Origin: Thiotrichaceae bacterium
Lineage (GTDB): Bacteria; Pseudomonadota; Gammaproteobacteria; Beggiatoales; Beggiatoaceae
Assembly (NCBI GenBank): GCA_016745055.1
Contig: JADGDF010000007.1
Span: 1-59,814 of the forward strand
DNA length: 59,814 nt
Reading direction: 5' to 3'
The translations under genes and the position numbers were made by a program. The notes under the pieces are model-generated. The model saw only the letters and a program-made list of their open reading frames with translations, was not told the DNA's origin and ran no database searches. Positions 19,128 to 29,204 of the stretch are shown in pieces (within the stretch, counting starts at the first letter, position 1; every line of letters begins with the position of its first letter).

Positions 19128-21500
19128 ATGAAACTCAACGAGAGCTGGTTACGCGAATGGGTGAATCCACCGCTAAAAATCAAGGAAATATTAGATCAAT
19201 TAACGATGGCAGGGCTTGAGCTTGATAGCATCACGCCTGTCGCTCCCCCCTTTGAGCAAGTTGTCGTTGGGGAAGTTCTCACGATTGTATCCCATCCAAA
19301 TGCAGAAAAATTGCGGATTTGCCAAGTTAATGTTGCTCAAGATGATTTATTAACAATTATTTGTGGGGCAAGCAATGTTGAAGTGGGAATGCGTGTACCT
19401 GTTGCCGTCGTTGGGGCTACCTTGCCTGATAATTTTAAAATCAAAAAAGCGAAATTACGGGGCATTGAATCCTATGGCATGATTTGCTCTGCCCAGGAAT
19501 TAGGATTGGCCGACACTTCAGAAGGTATTATGCCTTTGCCCGCCGATGCTCCTGTGGGTGAAAATGTTCGCAATTATTTGAAACTAGAGGATGTCAGTCT
19601 TGAAATTGATTTGACGCCTAATCGTGGAGATTGTTTAAGTGTTGAAGGCATTGCCAGAGAAGTCAGTGTTTTAACTAATCAACCATTAAAATCTGTTGCT
19701 TGTCCGCCTGTCGCAGAAAAAATCAACAATACTTTTCCCGTCACCGTAAATTCTCCCAAAGCCTGTCCGCGTTATGTGGGCAGAGTGATTAAAAGCATCA
19801 ATCCTAATGCGGTCACACCATTTTGGATGCAAGAACGCTTGCGGCGTTGTGGTTTGCGCAGTATTAGTCCTGTGGTAGATGTTACGAACTACGTGCTACT
19901 TGAATTAGGGCAACCCCTGCATGCCTTTGATTTAAATAAGCTGACAGGTGGCATTATCGTGCGTTTAGCCAATGAAGGCGAACAGATTGCCTTATTGGAT
20001 GGCCAAACAGTCACTTTAGATAAAGAAACTTTGGTCATTGCCGATGAAACCAGTCCGCAAGCCATGGCCGGTGTGATGGGTGGATTAACTTCATCGGTGA
20101 CAGATGAGACGCAAAATATTTTCCTGGAAAGTGCCTTTTTCTCACCATTACAATTAGCGGGTTGCGCTCGCCGTTACAGTTTACACACGGATTCTTCCCA
20201 TCGCTTTGAAAGAGGGGTTGATCCGAAATTACAACGTCGTGCTTGCGAAAGAGCAACCGCTTTATTATTACCCATTGTCGGGGGAGAACCCGGGCCAATA
20301 ACTGATGTAACTTCAGACGAACATTTACCTAAACAACCGACCATTCAATTACGTGCGAATCGTATCAGTAAATTATTAGGTTGTTCAGTGTCCGTTAGCG
20401 AAGTTACCCGTATTTTGCAGCAATTAGGCATGAAAATCGAACAACAAACGGGTGGCTGGAAAGTTTACCCGCCCAGTTTTCGGTTCGATATTAATTTAGA
20501 GGCTGATTTAATTGAGGAAATTGCCCGTGTTTATGGTTATGACAAAATTCCCAATGAGGCCCCTCAATCGCATTTAAGCCTACAAACCCAAGAAAAAGTC
20601 AGTATTGAACAGGCTCAAATGGTACTCGTGCAACAAGGTTATCAAGAAGCCATTACTTATAGTTTCGTTGATCCTGCGATACAAGCTCAATTAACGCCAG
20701 AATTATCCCTATTAACATTAAGCAATCCGATTGCCAGCGATATGGCAGCCATGCGGACTACGCTTTGGACAGGCTTGTTACAAGCAGCAATATATAACAT
20801 CAAACGCCAACAATCTCGGGTAAGATTATTTGAAACAGGCTTGCGCTTTATTCAAAAAGATGATAAATTACAACAAGATAAAGTGATTGCAGGGATTGTT
20901 ACCGGACATCGTTACCCAACACAATGGGGACTCAGTGACCAACCTATTGATTTTTTTGATGTCAAAGCGGATGTAGAAGCCCTGCTCGCATTGGTAGATA
21001 CAAACTCACGTTATGTATTTAAGCCTGCCCAGCACTCTGCGTTGCATCCTGGCCAAACTGCCGCAATTTACATCAATGAATTGGAAGTAGGGATGATGGG
21101 CGCATTACATCCCAGTTTGGTACAACAATTTGAACTCCCTCAATCAACCTACTTATTTGAACTACTTTGGAAACCGCTCACTCAGAAATTATTACCCACA
21201 TTTGAAGAAATTTCTAAATATCCTTCAGTCAGTCGGGATTTAGCCATTGTCATTGATCAACAAGTCAGTGCTGCGGAAATTTTGGCGTGTATCCAACAGT
21301 CGGAGACAGCCTTATTAGTTGACCAGTATTTATTTGATTTTTATCAAGGAAAAAGCATTGAACAAGGTAAAAAGAGTGTGGCTGTGGGCTTAGTATTTCA
21401 GGCGGCTTCCCGCAATTTAATTGAAGAAGAAGTTGATACAATGGTAACACAAATAATAAAAAACCTTGAACAACAACTCCATGCACAGTTGAGGAAATGA
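19128..21500 (+). CDS. pheT: Phenylalanyl-tRNA synthetase beta subunit
   Basis: Beta chain of the alpha2-beta2 enzyme that charges tRNA-Phe. The start [15 protein letters not shown] is characteristic; a tRNA-binding EMAP-type domain covers about 39-150, followed by the B3/B4 editing region, the B5 domain, the catalytic-like core and the C-terminal anticodon-binding FDX-ACB domain ([12 protein letters not shown] onward). At 790 residues it is full length. It overlaps ihfA by a few bases, giving the classical pheT-ihfA-merR order. The partner gene pheS, normally immediately upstream, is not here; the upstream DNA carries a repeat and a gene remnant instead. Confidence 0.96.
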   Translation: MKLNESWLREWVNPPLKIKEILDQLTMAGLELDSITPVAPPFEQVVVGEVLTIVSHPNAEKLRICQVNVAQDDLLTIICGASNVEVGMRVPVAVVGATLPDNFKIKKAKLRGIESYGMICSAQELGLADTSEGIMPLPADAPVGENVRNYLKLEDVSLEIDLTPNRGDCLSVEGIAREVSVLTNQPLKSVACPPVAEKINNTFPVTVNSPKACPRYVGRVIKSINPNAVTPFWMQERLRRCGLRSISPVVDVTNYVLLELGQPLHAFDLNKLTGGIIVRLANEGEQIALLDGQTVTLDKETLVIADETSPQAMAGVMGGLTSSVTDETQNIFLESAFFSPLQLAGCARRYSLHTDSSHRFERGVDPKLQRRACERATALLLPIVGGEPGPITDVTSDEHLPKQPTIQLRANRISKLLGCSVSVSEVTRILQQLGMKIEQQTGGWKVYPPSFRFDINLEADLIEEIARVYGYDKIPNEAPQSHLSLQTQEKVSIEQAQMVLVQQGYQEAITYSFVDPAIQAQLTPELSLLTLSNPIASDMAAMRTTLWTGLLQAAIYNIKRQQSRVRLFETGLRFIQKDDKLQQDKVIAGIVTGHRYPTQWGLSDQPIDFFDVKADVEALLALVDTNSRYVFKPAQHSALHPGQTAAIYINELEVGMMGALHPSLVQQFELPQSTYLFELLWKPLTQKLLPTFEEISKYPSVSRDLAIVIDQQVSAAEILACIQQSETALLVDQYLFDFYQGKSIEQGKKSVAVGLVFQAASRNLIEEEVDTMVTQIIKNLEQQLHAQLRK

Positions 21501-21505
21501 GCAAT

Positions 21506-21808
21506 ATGGCACTCACAAAAGCGGCGATGGCAGAAAAGCTATTTGAGCAAATGGGCATAAATAAACGTGAAGCCAAGGAAATGGTGGATGCTTTTTTTGA
21601 AGAAATTCGTACTGCGTTAGAAAGGGGTGAACAAGTTAAATTATCGGGTTTTGGTAATTTTGATTTGCGTACTAAAAACGAACGTCCTGGCCGGAATCCC
21701 AAAACAGGGGAAGAAATTCCCATCAGCGCCCGGCGAGTTGTTACCTTTCATCCAGGTCAAAAACTGAGAACGCGAGTAGAAGCGAATGCTGGAACCTTCG
21801 AACAATAA
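21506..21808 (+). CDS. ihfA: Integration host factor alpha subunit
   Basis: DNA-bending HU-family protein of 100 residues that pairs with IhfB and acts in transcription, replication and recombination. The sequence [35 protein letters not shown] and [13 protein letters not shown] matches IhfA closely, including the Pro that intercalates in DNA. The ATG at 21506 is chosen rather than 21497: GAGGA (21491-21495) is at proper distance from it and it aligns with the E. coli start. The gene lies between pheT and a MerR-type regulator whose start overlaps its end. Confidence 0.96.
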   Translation: MALTKAAMAEKLFEQMGINKREAKEMVDAFFEEIRTALERGEQVKLSGFGNFDLRTKNERPGRNPKTGEEIPISARRVVTFHPGQKLRTRVEANAGTFEQ

Positions 21809-22142
21809 TGAATTGCCCGTCATTCCCGCTAAACGCTATTTTACCATTGGTGAAGTCAGTGAATTATGCGGGGTGAAGCCCCATGTATTGCGTTATTGGG
21901 AGCAAGAGTTCTCGCAACTTAGCCCAATTAAACGCAGGGGAAATCGGCGTTATTATCAGCGGGAGGACGTGGTCTTAATTCGTCAAATTCGCAGCTTATT
22001 GTACGAAGATGGATTTACAATTGGTGGGGCAAAACAACGTTTGGTTGAAGAATCTAATGCTACGAACTATGACCAACATGCCATGATTCATCAGTTACGG
22101 GAAGAATTGGAAGAAGTGTTGGAAATTCTAAGAGTTGATTAA
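21786..22142 (+). CDS. MerR-family regulator of the pheT-ihfA operon
   Basis: A short MerR-type DNA-binding protein of 118 residues. The winged-helix domain at about 15-85 shows [29 protein letters not shown] and [11 protein letters not shown]; a short coiled-coil dimer segment ([12 protein letters not shown]) ends it. There is no effector-binding domain and no metal-site cysteine pattern. The start overlaps the ihfA 3' end by 23 bases, and pheT-ihfA-merR is a conserved gammaproteobacterial arrangement. Target genes of this subfamily are not known to me. Confidence 0.9.
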   Translation: MLEPSNNNELPVIPAKRYFTIGEVSELCGVKPHVLRYWEQEFSQLSPIKRRGNRRYYQREDVVLIRQIRSLLYEDGFTIGGAKQRLVEESNATNYDQHAMIHQLREELEEVLEILRVD

Positions 22143-22172
22143 TCACATTGCTTACGGGCTGTTGGTTGTTAT

Positions 22173-23621
22173 ATGTCATTTCGTTTTAAAACCTTATTAG
22201 GTTTCTTCGCACTTATCACCCTCAGCATGTTTGTGATTACTTGGGGTTCATTGCATCTCTTAAAAATATCACATGAACGAGAACTAGAAAAACATACGCG
22301 CCAAATCGCTAAATTTTTAACAATTACCTTAAAAGATAAAATAATTCAACAAGATGCTTTGGCAGTCACAACATTTTTACAAGCCTTTTATCGTAATTCT
22401 GATATTGTTTATATTCGCGTTATCACGCCGCCATCTACCGTATTAGCGAAAATTGGTAATACAGCGCTTCTAAAGCATCAATTTAGTGAAGATTTGCATG
22501 TTTCGGATGTTAAAGATGGTATTTTCGACACAAAAGCAAATATTTACCAGACAGGTCAAGTGATTGGTTATATTGAAATAGGGGTTTTAACTATTTCTGT
22601 TTTTACCGCACTTGATGAAGCAAAAGCACAAACAACTTACTACCTATTATTTCTTCTCAGTCTTGCATTACTATTTTCCTTTTTATTGGTTAATTATCTT
22701 GCGCACCCTTTAAAACAGCTAGTCAAACCTTTTCACATACTTACTCAAAAAGATGCAACCCTTATTTCTTCTCATAAAGATGAATTAATAAAAACGGTGA
22801 TGTCTTTTAACCGTTTAACCAAAAAATTTCAGCAAACCCAACAAACTTTGCGTCAATCCAAAACCAGTGCTGAATATAGTAAACAAAGATTAGCCGCTGT
22901 GTTAGCGCACTCAGGAGAAGGTCTCGTAATGATTAATGCCGAAGGTATTATGCTTGCGTTCAACCCTGCTGCTGAAAATATGTTTAGTTATGAAGCGGCC
23001 ACAGTCCTTGGCAAAAATGTAAATCTGTTAATGCCAGAACCCTATCGTAGCCAGCATCAAAGCTATATTAGTCAGTATTTAGCAACTAAAAAAAGTAACA
23101 TTATTGGCATTGGTAAAGAATTAACTGCATTACGTAGTGACGGTAAAACTTTCCCTGTCCATTTGTCTATTTGTGAATTACAACATTTACAAGAAAATAT
23201 TTTCATTGGGCTAATTCAAGACTTAACTCAACAAAAAGAACAAGAAGTTAAGCTAAATCAAGTAGAAGCCTTAAAAAATTCTATTTTAAAGTTAAATCCA
23301 AACAGTATTATTGCGATTAATCAAACGGGTCATATTATTGAATTCAACTCTCAAGCAGAACAGCTATTTGGTCATTCTCGCGAATCTGTGATGGGATTAA
23401 CCATGGATGAAGTTTTAATGCCTTATGCTTCTCGGCAGGCACATAGGTTAGGTATGGAACGTTATTTAGATAGTGGAGAAAGCGTTGTTTTAGGCAAATG
23501 GGTAGAAATGATGGCTTTACATCAAAAAGGTCATGAGTTCCCTATTAATCTCATTGTTATGCCAACAAAAGTTCACGAAAATATAATTTTTATTGCTTTA
23601 TTGCAAGCTAAATCAGCTTGA
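22173..23621 (+). CDS. Membrane PAS-PAS protein with FixL-like haem PAS, no output domain
   Basis: Membrane sensor of 482 residues. Helices lie at about 7-29 and 156-176 and flank a periplasmic domain of about 125 residues; a HAMP-like linker is followed by PAS1 (about 238-352) and PAS2 (about 366-480). PAS1 closely follows the FixL haem PAS: PYRSQHQSYISQY places H295 at the haem-ligand His (FixL H200), and IIGIGK places K315 where FixL has Arg220 that stabilises bound O2. The protein ends right after PAS2, with no kinase, GGDEF, EAL or methyl-accepting domain. It may signal to an unlinked partner or be a truncated sensor. Gas or redox sensing is inference. Confidence 0.85.
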   Translation: MSFRFKTLLGFFALITLSMFVITWGSLHLLKISHERELEKHTRQIAKFLTITLKDKIIQQDALAVTTFLQAFYRNSDIVYIRVITPPSTVLAKIGNTALLKHQFSEDLHVSDVKDGIFDTKANIYQTGQVIGYIEIGVLTISVFTALDEAKAQTTYYLLFLLSLALLFSFLLVNYLAHPLKQLVKPFHILTQKDATLISSHKDELIKTVMSFNRLTKKFQQTQQTLRQSKTSAEYSKQRLAAVLAHSGEGLVMINAEGIMLAFNPAAENMFSYEAATVLGKNVNLLMPEPYRSQHQSYISQYLATKKSNIIGIGKELTALRSDGKTFPVHLSICELQHLQENIFIGLIQDLTQQKEQEVKLNQVEALKNSILKLNPNSIIAINQTGHIIEFNSQAEQLFGHSRESVMGLTMDEVLMPYASRQAHRLGMERYLDSGESVVLGKWVEMMALHQKGHEFPINLIVMPTKVHENIIFIALLQAKSA

Positions 23622-23704
23622 ATGGTTTCACCATGATTAATCATCATAGCACTCAAACTTGTTAACGATAATATCAAATTAATCCTCTAGAAAAGCAAAG
23701 CAAA

Positions 23705-24991
23705 ATGGATGTCAAAATGCGGGCAATCTATTCCAGATTTGGCAGATTGCTCACCCTCATGATTATGCCTATCTTTGAAACGTTGCGGTTCATACGTTAC
23801 CTGAGTTTGCGTTTTATCGAAGATAAATGTTCTAAAACAGCAGCAGCACTGACTTATACCAGTTTACTTTCGCTTGTGCCCTTATTAGCGGTTGGTTTTG
23901 CTATTCTTGCTGCTTTTCCTGTGTTTAAATCAGTTGGCAAAGAAATCCAAGATTTTATTTTCGTCAATTTTGTGCCCACCTCCCAGGAAATGATTCAAGA
24001 GTATTTACTAAACTTTGTGGATAAAGCCTCAGATTTAACTATTGTGGGTATTATTTTTCTATTTGTTACGGCTTTATTACTCATGGAAACGATTGAACAG
24101 GCGTTAAATGATATTTGGCGAGTTAGAAAACGGCGTAAAGGTGTGGCTGAATTTACGGTTTATTGGGCAGTATTAAGCTTAGGCCCTTTATTGCTTGGTA
24201 TCAGTTTAGCGGTGACTTCTTACGTGCTTTCCTTACCTTTGGTTTCAATAGTTAAACAACCGTTACTAACCATTATGCCTTTTGTGCTAACCATGCTAGC
24301 CTTTACTTTAATTTATGTGGTCATACCTGATCGTCATGTACCCATTCGGCACGGATTATTGGGCGGCTTCATTGCTGCATTATTATTTGAAATTGCTAAA
24401 AAAAGCTTTGCGTTGTATGTAAAACACTTCCCTACCTATGAATTAGTCTACGGCGCCCTTGCAACCATCCCCATTTTTCTTATTTGGGTATATTTATCCT
24501 GGTTTATTATTTTACTGGGTGCTGAAATTACTTGTTCTTTAACTAGTTTTTATCGGCGTGAGGAAAAAGCAATTCCAGCTTTACCTAATCATGCATTAGT
24601 CAAAAGCTTTCGTTTAATTGGCCATTTATGGCAAGCGCAAACCAAAGGAGAAAGTTTAAGTTTTGAAGATTTACTGCATTTGGAAGATCGTCTTTCTGAA
24701 ACCAACGTTGAAACATTATTAAATCATTTAATTCAAATAAAGTGGGTACACTATACTGAAAATGGACAATACGCTTTATCCCGTGATATTCATCAAATCA
24801 CGTTATTGGATTTATACCAAACTTTATCTAGTTCCTTATTAGAACCGACCAAAAACTGGCGCACGGATGATTATTGGGAAACTTCATTGAATGACATTTT
24901 GCTGACCACAGATCGTAATTTACGAGATGCAATGAATATTCCCCTTTATCAATTTTATATCAACGAGACAAGAGTAGAAAATAACAAATAG
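23705..24991 (+). CDS. YihY/UPF0761-family inner membrane protein
   Basis: Polytopic membrane protein of 428 residues in the YihY family, once mis-assigned as ribonuclease BN. About six helices fill residues 45-285; the motif KTAAALTYTSLLSLVPLLAV near the start and FLIWVYLSWFIILLGAE near the end of the membrane part are typical. The last 140 residues are a cytoplasmic winged-helix-like tail. Substrate or function is not established for the family. It is convergent with the radical SAM gene, with 36 bases between stops. Confidence 0.87.
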   Translation: MDVKMRAIYSRFGRLLTLMIMPIFETLRFIRYLSLRFIEDKCSKTAAALTYTSLLSLVPLLAVGFAILAAFPVFKSVGKEIQDFIFVNFVPTSQEMIQEYLLNFVDKASDLTIVGIIFLFVTALLLMETIEQALNDIWRVRKRRKGVAEFTVYWAVLSLGPLLLGISLAVTSYVLSLPLVSIVKQPLLTIMPFVLTMLAFTLIYVVIPDRHVPIRHGLLGGFIAALLFEIAKKSFALYVKHFPTYELVYGALATIPIFLIWVYLSWFIILLGAEITCSLTSFYRREEKAIPALPNHALVKSFRLIGHLWQAQTKGESLSFEDLLHLEDRLSETNVETLLNHLIQIKWVHYTENGQYALSRDIHQITLLDLYQTLSSSLLEPTKNWRTDDYWETSLNDILLTTDRNLRDAMNIPLYQFYINETRVENNK

Positions 24992-25027
24992 ACACTTACT
25001 TTCAAATTTGCTTACTTGTGCCAAAAT

Positions 25028-26128
25028 CTATTTTTTAGTAGGTATAATTTTTGAGGTTGCATTTAACAGACGTTTACCAACGTTAAACTTATCTTTTAAA
25101 GTTTTTTGCGATAAACAACTGATTAGACATAGCTCTTTACAAGCGACCGTATCTTTACGCACTTGCTTTGCTTCTTCACCATACCAAATTTCTTTTGCCG
25201 TTTTTTCAGTGATTTTACCCACTTTAGGATATTTAAGACATAAACGTACTTCGCCTGCCACATTAATAAAATAATTACGCATACCAACCCTGCAAGGCAA
25301 TACATTCATAGGCGCTTTTTCTCCACGGAAATGGGCTGACAGTAACCCCAACACCTGAGGAGAATTCATAATTGGTTCACCTGCTTGTTTCATTTGAATG
25401 AGTTGTTGGCTGACTTGTTCCAGCTCAGGAATTAAATCTTCCTCAATCCAAAGTTCATCATAAGTTTCAGGTGTCCATTTTCCCATAGGTTGGAAGTTAA
25501 CCGCTGTTGCGCCAACCTCTTTGGCCCATTCAACTAATTCAGGTAGTAAACGAAAGTTTTTTAGATTGACGGTTGGTTTTAAGACAATAGGAAATTGAAT
25601 ATTTTGAGCTTCTTGGGCTTCACGCAAATATTGAATACCGCGAGAAATTTTGTCAAATAGACCTTCTGAACCTCTTAAATAATCATGTACTTCTGCATTG
25701 GGTGCATCGCAAGATATGTTGATATTAAGAGGGTGGGCTGCAACAATTTTCTTGGTGTGGATTTGAGTTAAAGTAGAGCCATTAGTTGTCACGCCACTGT
25801 GAATACCATTATCATGACAAAAGGCGAGTAAGTCAGTAAAGCCCTTTTTTAAAAAAGGTTCCCCACCACTGAAGTTAATAGAATAACTACCAACAAGTTG
25901 TTTAATACTTTGCAAACCTTGCTGCCATCCTTCAATACTTAATTCATCACGATAGTTATCCAAGCGCCAATATTGACAAAATCGACATTTGACATTACAG
26001 CGTTCATTAATAATTACGTAAAATGACACTGGTCGAGTGGTATCGTGGCCAGTTTTTAGATATAACGTTTCTGCCATCGCATTCCGTATATGCTTTGTTC
26101 CTAATTTTGCAAACGTTGACATTTTCAT
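25028..26128 (-). CDS. Radical SAM protein with SPASM-like C-terminus
   Basis: Cytoplasmic radical enzyme of 366 residues. The [4Fe-4S]/SAM motif CxxxCxxC is at C44, C48 and C51 (CNVKCRFC), followed by SGGEP and the usual half-barrel strands. A C-terminal cysteine set (CRVGM, EVRLCLKYP, CKELCLISC) suggests one or two further Fe-S clusters of the SPASM/twitch kind, as in enzymes modifying peptides or proteins. No small precursor peptide was found nearby, so the substrate is unknown. It faces away from the TonB-dependent receptor across 302 AT-rich bases and may share its regulation. Confidence 0.85.
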   Translation of the reverse strand: MKMSTFAKLGTKHIRNAMAETLYLKTGHDTTRPVSFYVIINERCNVKCRFCQYWRLDNYRDELSIEGWQQGLQSIKQLVGSYSINFSGGEPFLKKGFTDLLAFCHDNGIHSGVTTNGSTLTQIHTKKIVAAHPLNINISCDAPNAEVHDYLRGSEGLFDKISRGIQYLREAQEAQNIQFPIVLKPTVNLKNFRLLPELVEWAKEVGATAVNFQPMGKWTPETYDELWIEEDLIPELEQVSQQLIQMKQAGEPIMNSPQVLGLLSAHFRGEKAPMNVLPCRVGMRNYFINVAGEVRLCLKYPKVGKITEKTAKEIWYGEEAKQVRKDTVACKELCLISCLSQKTLKDKFNVGKRLLNATSKIIPTKK

Positions 26129-26430
26129 AGTATTATTATCCTCAATAATTTCTGGTTAGCCCGCTTAACAACTTATAATTTATTATCATTATAATTTTCT
26201 AGTTTATCCACATTTATGATTGTTGTATAATTTTTAGGATAAAGCTATTCAAACTATTATTGGATAGCATAACACTTAACCTTACAATAATTTTACTTAT
26301 TGTTATATTGATTAATAGTTAAAAACTACTGGTAGCTCAGTAGTAAAAATACAAAACAAATTTTGATTTTAGCTCTCATTTATTCAATACCCCTTAATAT
26401 AAATGCTTTCTTTAATGTAGCACTATACCT
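26129..26430. promoter_or_regulatory. Divergent promoter region, possible Fur-type site
   Basis: These 302 bases separate the radical SAM and TonB-receptor genes and are extremely AT-rich. The stretch at about 26175-26196 contains TTATTATCATTATAA, which partly resembles a Fur box half-site array. No exact 19-base dyad is present, so iron control is only a suggestion that fits a TonB receptor. Confidence 0.3.
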
Positions 26431-28737
26431 ATGAGATTAATAAAAATGATGGATAATGTTGCATTATTTCATAATAAATTTTTAAAAATTCTCTATTTCT
26501 CTTTTTTAGGCATAGGGATATTGAGTATTTCTCATAATTGCTTGGGCGTTAATGTTGCCAAAGTCAACTTTGACACACTGATGGATATGTCAATAGAAGA
26601 TTTGATGGATGTGGTGGTTGTCAAAACAGCCTCTGGGGTGGATGAAACGCTTGCCGATGCACCAGCAACGATGGTTGTGATTACAGCTAAAGATATTCGC
26701 AAACGAGGTTATACCGACCTTACTGAAGTGGTTACCGATTTGCCTGGTTTTGATGTTATGTTGCATAACGGTGCTTATTATATAAGTGCCCAACAGCGAG
26801 GTTACCGCACATTAGGTACCACACGTACATTGTTCATGATTGATGGGGTAATAGAAAATGGTATGGGTTCATCAGAAGCAATGATTTCTCGGCAATACCC
26901 GCTGTCAAACATTGAACGAATTGAAGTACTATATGGTCCTGCCAGTGCAATTTATGGGCCGAACGCCTTTCTTGGTATCATCAATATTATCACCCAGAAT
27001 GCTGCAAAATTAAACAAAGGTGAATATCATGCAGAAGCTAACGGGTCACTAGGGAGTTACAGCTCAAAAGGATTAGATATTTTATTACAAGGTAGGCCTA
27101 CAAAAGACTTGTCTTTCTCCATTACTTACAAAAAGTTCAAAAGTGATGAACCAGACTTTACTGGGAAATTTGGTTTCCTAGATCAGCATTGGTTTGAGGA
27201 TGAAAAAATTTGGGGACCTTTACTGCAACTTGGCAATGCAGGACGTAAATTTGGTGAATACTACGATCCTTCAGATGAATACAGCATATTTGCTGACGTG
27301 AAGTACAAAGACTGGAAGCTTGGTATCATTCATTGGCGGCTTTCAGAGGGTTTTGGCCCTTTCTATGCGGCGGATCATTCTCAGAACAACTCGTCTTATA
27401 AAAGACTCAGTGATCAGGCTTATATTGAATATACGCCCCAGCTTACCAACAAACTCAAAAGTCATACCCAATTACTTTATCGGGAATTCGAAAGACATGG
27501 ACAAATTGCTGATGCAGAGCCTGATAAAAATCCAGGGATGGAAGATTATTCCTTCGTCAGTTTTGTAAATTGGAATAGGGAAAATAGCAGTTGGTTATTT
27601 AAACAAGATTTCGATTATCAAGCATCAGATAATTTGCTACTTTCCTTTGGTATTAAATACGAACGTAGAGAAGTTAGTAAAGCTTACGATATACCTGGTT
27701 ATTGGGAAGGCAGTGCTATAAGTTCTTCCGCTGAGCCTGGGACAGCCATTATTCATAGCAGTGAATCAGAATACCCTGTTCCTCCTCCGCCTGCGGATAT
27801 GCCCGCATACAATCTGGCTAACATAGAAGATAAAGGTGTTTATATCCAATCTATCTATGATTGGGAAAAATACCGGTTTTCATTGGGTATACGTTATGAC
27901 AACAACTCAATGTATGGCAGCGTCATCAATCCACGTACTTCACTAATTTTCCGTTATAATAAACAGTTTACTTTCAAACTATTGTATGGAGAAGCATTTC
28001 AAGAGCCACCACCAATGATGTTATGGGGTGGCTGGAATGGTCGTGAAGCTCGTACAGACTTGAAACCAGAAAAGGCACGTACTTTGGAAACAGTGGTCAT
28101 GTACCAGAACAAAGGTTTTACGCAAGAAGCCTCTTTTTACAGTTCTCACTACAGTGATGTCATCAAAGAAGAAGCAGAAAATGCTGGAACACGTGACATT
28201 TATGGGTTCGAATATCGGGCCAAAGCAAAATTACCCTCATTTCTGGAAAATGTTGAAAAACCAGATATATACTTTAATTACACTCATACTCATGTTGAAA
28301 GTAGTATTTATTATAATCATGATGTTGGAGAGTGGCAGGAAGGTGATGCCATATTGGGTGATATTGCTCCTCATAAATTCAATCTGGGTTTGAATTTACC
28401 GCTGAATTATGGCTGGAATTTTAACTTGCGCGGAAATTTTGTTGGTAAACGAGAACTTTATCTACGTAATGCTCTGCGTGCGCAAGGAGAAAAAACAGGT
28501 GCTTATTTTGTTTTGAATAGCGCACTAAGCTACAACTACAAACCATTTGAAATCACTTTTAAAATTAAAAACTTGTTAGACAAAAATTATTTACATCCAG
28601 GACCTGCTTCCGCTGACAGTGGCAATGATTTCAGCCAACGAGCTTTAGGTTATCATAACTCTCTCATACCTCAACCTGGACGATCATGGTGGCTAAATGT
28701 TAAATGGACATTTGGGAAAAAACCTCGTGCGCGTTAA
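26431..28737 (+). CDS. TonB-dependent outer-membrane receptor
   Basis: Outer-membrane active-transport channel of 768 residues. A signal peptide (KFLKILYFSFLGIGIL...CLG) is followed by a short N-terminal motif MSIEDLMDVVVV, the plug domain at about 70-185 (APATMVVITAKDIRKRGYTD, SNIERIEVLYGPASAIYG, GIINIIT) and a beta-barrel to the end. Substrate may be a siderophore, haem, cobalamin or another ligand; the sequence does not decide. The last residues (WTFGKKPRAR) extend beyond the usual aromatic C-terminal strand end. It is divergent from the radical SAM gene; a strong inverted repeat follows the stop. Confidence 0.9.
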   Translation: MRLIKMMDNVALFHNKFLKILYFSFLGIGILSISHNCLGVNVAKVNFDTLMDMSIEDLMDVVVVKTASGVDETLADAPATMVVITAKDIRKRGYTDLTEVVTDLPGFDVMLHNGAYYISAQQRGYRTLGTTRTLFMIDGVIENGMGSSEAMISRQYPLSNIERIEVLYGPASAIYGPNAFLGIINIITQNAAKLNKGEYHAEANGSLGSYSSKGLDILLQGRPTKDLSFSITYKKFKSDEPDFTGKFGFLDQHWFEDEKIWGPLLQLGNAGRKFGEYYDPSDEYSIFADVKYKDWKLGIIHWRLSEGFGPFYAADHSQNNSSYKRLSDQAYIEYTPQLTNKLKSHTQLLYREFERHGQIADAEPDKNPGMEDYSFVSFVNWNRENSSWLFKQDFDYQASDNLLLSFGIKYERREVSKAYDIPGYWEGSAISSSAEPGTAIIHSSESEYPVPPPPADMPAYNLANIEDKGVYIQSIYDWEKYRFSLGIRYDNNSMYGSVINPRTSLIFRYNKQFTFKLLYGEAFQEPPPMMLWGGWNGREARTDLKPEKARTLETVVMYQNKGFTQEASFYSSHYSDVIKEEAENAGTRDIYGFEYRAKAKLPSFLENVEKPDIYFNYTHTHVESSIYYNHDVGEWQEGDAILGDIAPHKFNLGLNLPLNYGWNFNLRGNFVGKRELYLRNALRAQGEKTGAYFVLNSALSYNYKPFEITFKIKNLLDKNYLHPGPASADSGNDFSQRALGYHNSLIPQPGRSWWLNVKWTFGKKPRAR

Positions 28738-28765
28738 TCAAAAAAGTATTGTGTAATTGAAAAAT

Positions 28766-28812
28766 TCTTCCCAATATTTTGGGGTTTAAACAATCTCAAA
28801 ACATTGGGAAGA
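28766..28812. terminator. Bidirectional terminator
   Basis: Eighteen-base arms starting TCTTCCCAAT (28766-28783) and ending ATTGGGAAGA (28795-28812), with about three mismatches. It lies midway between two convergent genes, the TonB receptor and the winged-helix regulator, and is flanked by A/T-rich DNA. Confidence 0.65.
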
Positions 28813-28832
28813 GATACTAATTTATTTTCTAG

Positions 28833-29204
28833 CTACATTGTTTTTACTAACTTAAGTTTGTCGTTTTTACTTGAAGACTGTTCAATGGCATCTTCAATCA
28901 CTTGTCCTAACGCTTGTAAATAGCCTAAAAAACGAGTTCTGCCTTCATTGGTTAATAAGCAGGAAGTTTGTGGCCGTTTTTTATAGAAACGTTTATGAAC
29001 TTCGACTAAGCCTTCGTCTTCCAAAACTTTGATGTGACGGCTCAAATTACCATCTGTCAAAGCACACAATTCCTTTAATTCGCTAAATAACAATCCATCT
29101 GATTGTGTGAGTAACGAAGTTAGAATACTTAAACGGGCTTTTTCATGCATAACCCGTTCTAAACCTTCATAGGCATAGCGTCCTTGTTGAATATTATCTA
29201 CCAT
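28833..29204 (-). CDS. Winged-helix transcriptional regulator
   Basis: A 123-residue DNA-binding protein of the HTH_34/ArsR-MarR-like type. The helix-turn-helix is around SELKELCALTDGNLSRHIKVLEDEG, preceded by HEKARLSILTSLL and followed by a wing (VEVHKRFYKKRPQT) and a dimerisation helix. No metal-binding cysteines are seen. The ATG at 29204 is chosen because a GGAG ribosome site precedes it and it overlaps the stop of the upstream membrane-protein gene by 11 bases; a longer frame would lie inside that gene. It probably regulates this two-gene operon; ligand unknown. Confidence 0.85.
   Translation of the reverse strand: MVDNIQQGRYAYEGLERVMHEKARLSILTSLLTQSDGLLFSELKELCALTDGNLSRHIKVLEDEGLVEVHKRFYKKRPQTSCLLTNEGRTRFLGYLQALGQVIEDAIEQSSSKNDKLKLVKTM

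Noticed and set aside
26331..26344. GGTAGCTCAGTAGTA, similar to a tRNA D-arm
   Set aside because: No acceptor stem, anticodon arm or GGTTC T-loop follows at the proper distance; the surroundings are plain AT-rich promoter DNA.
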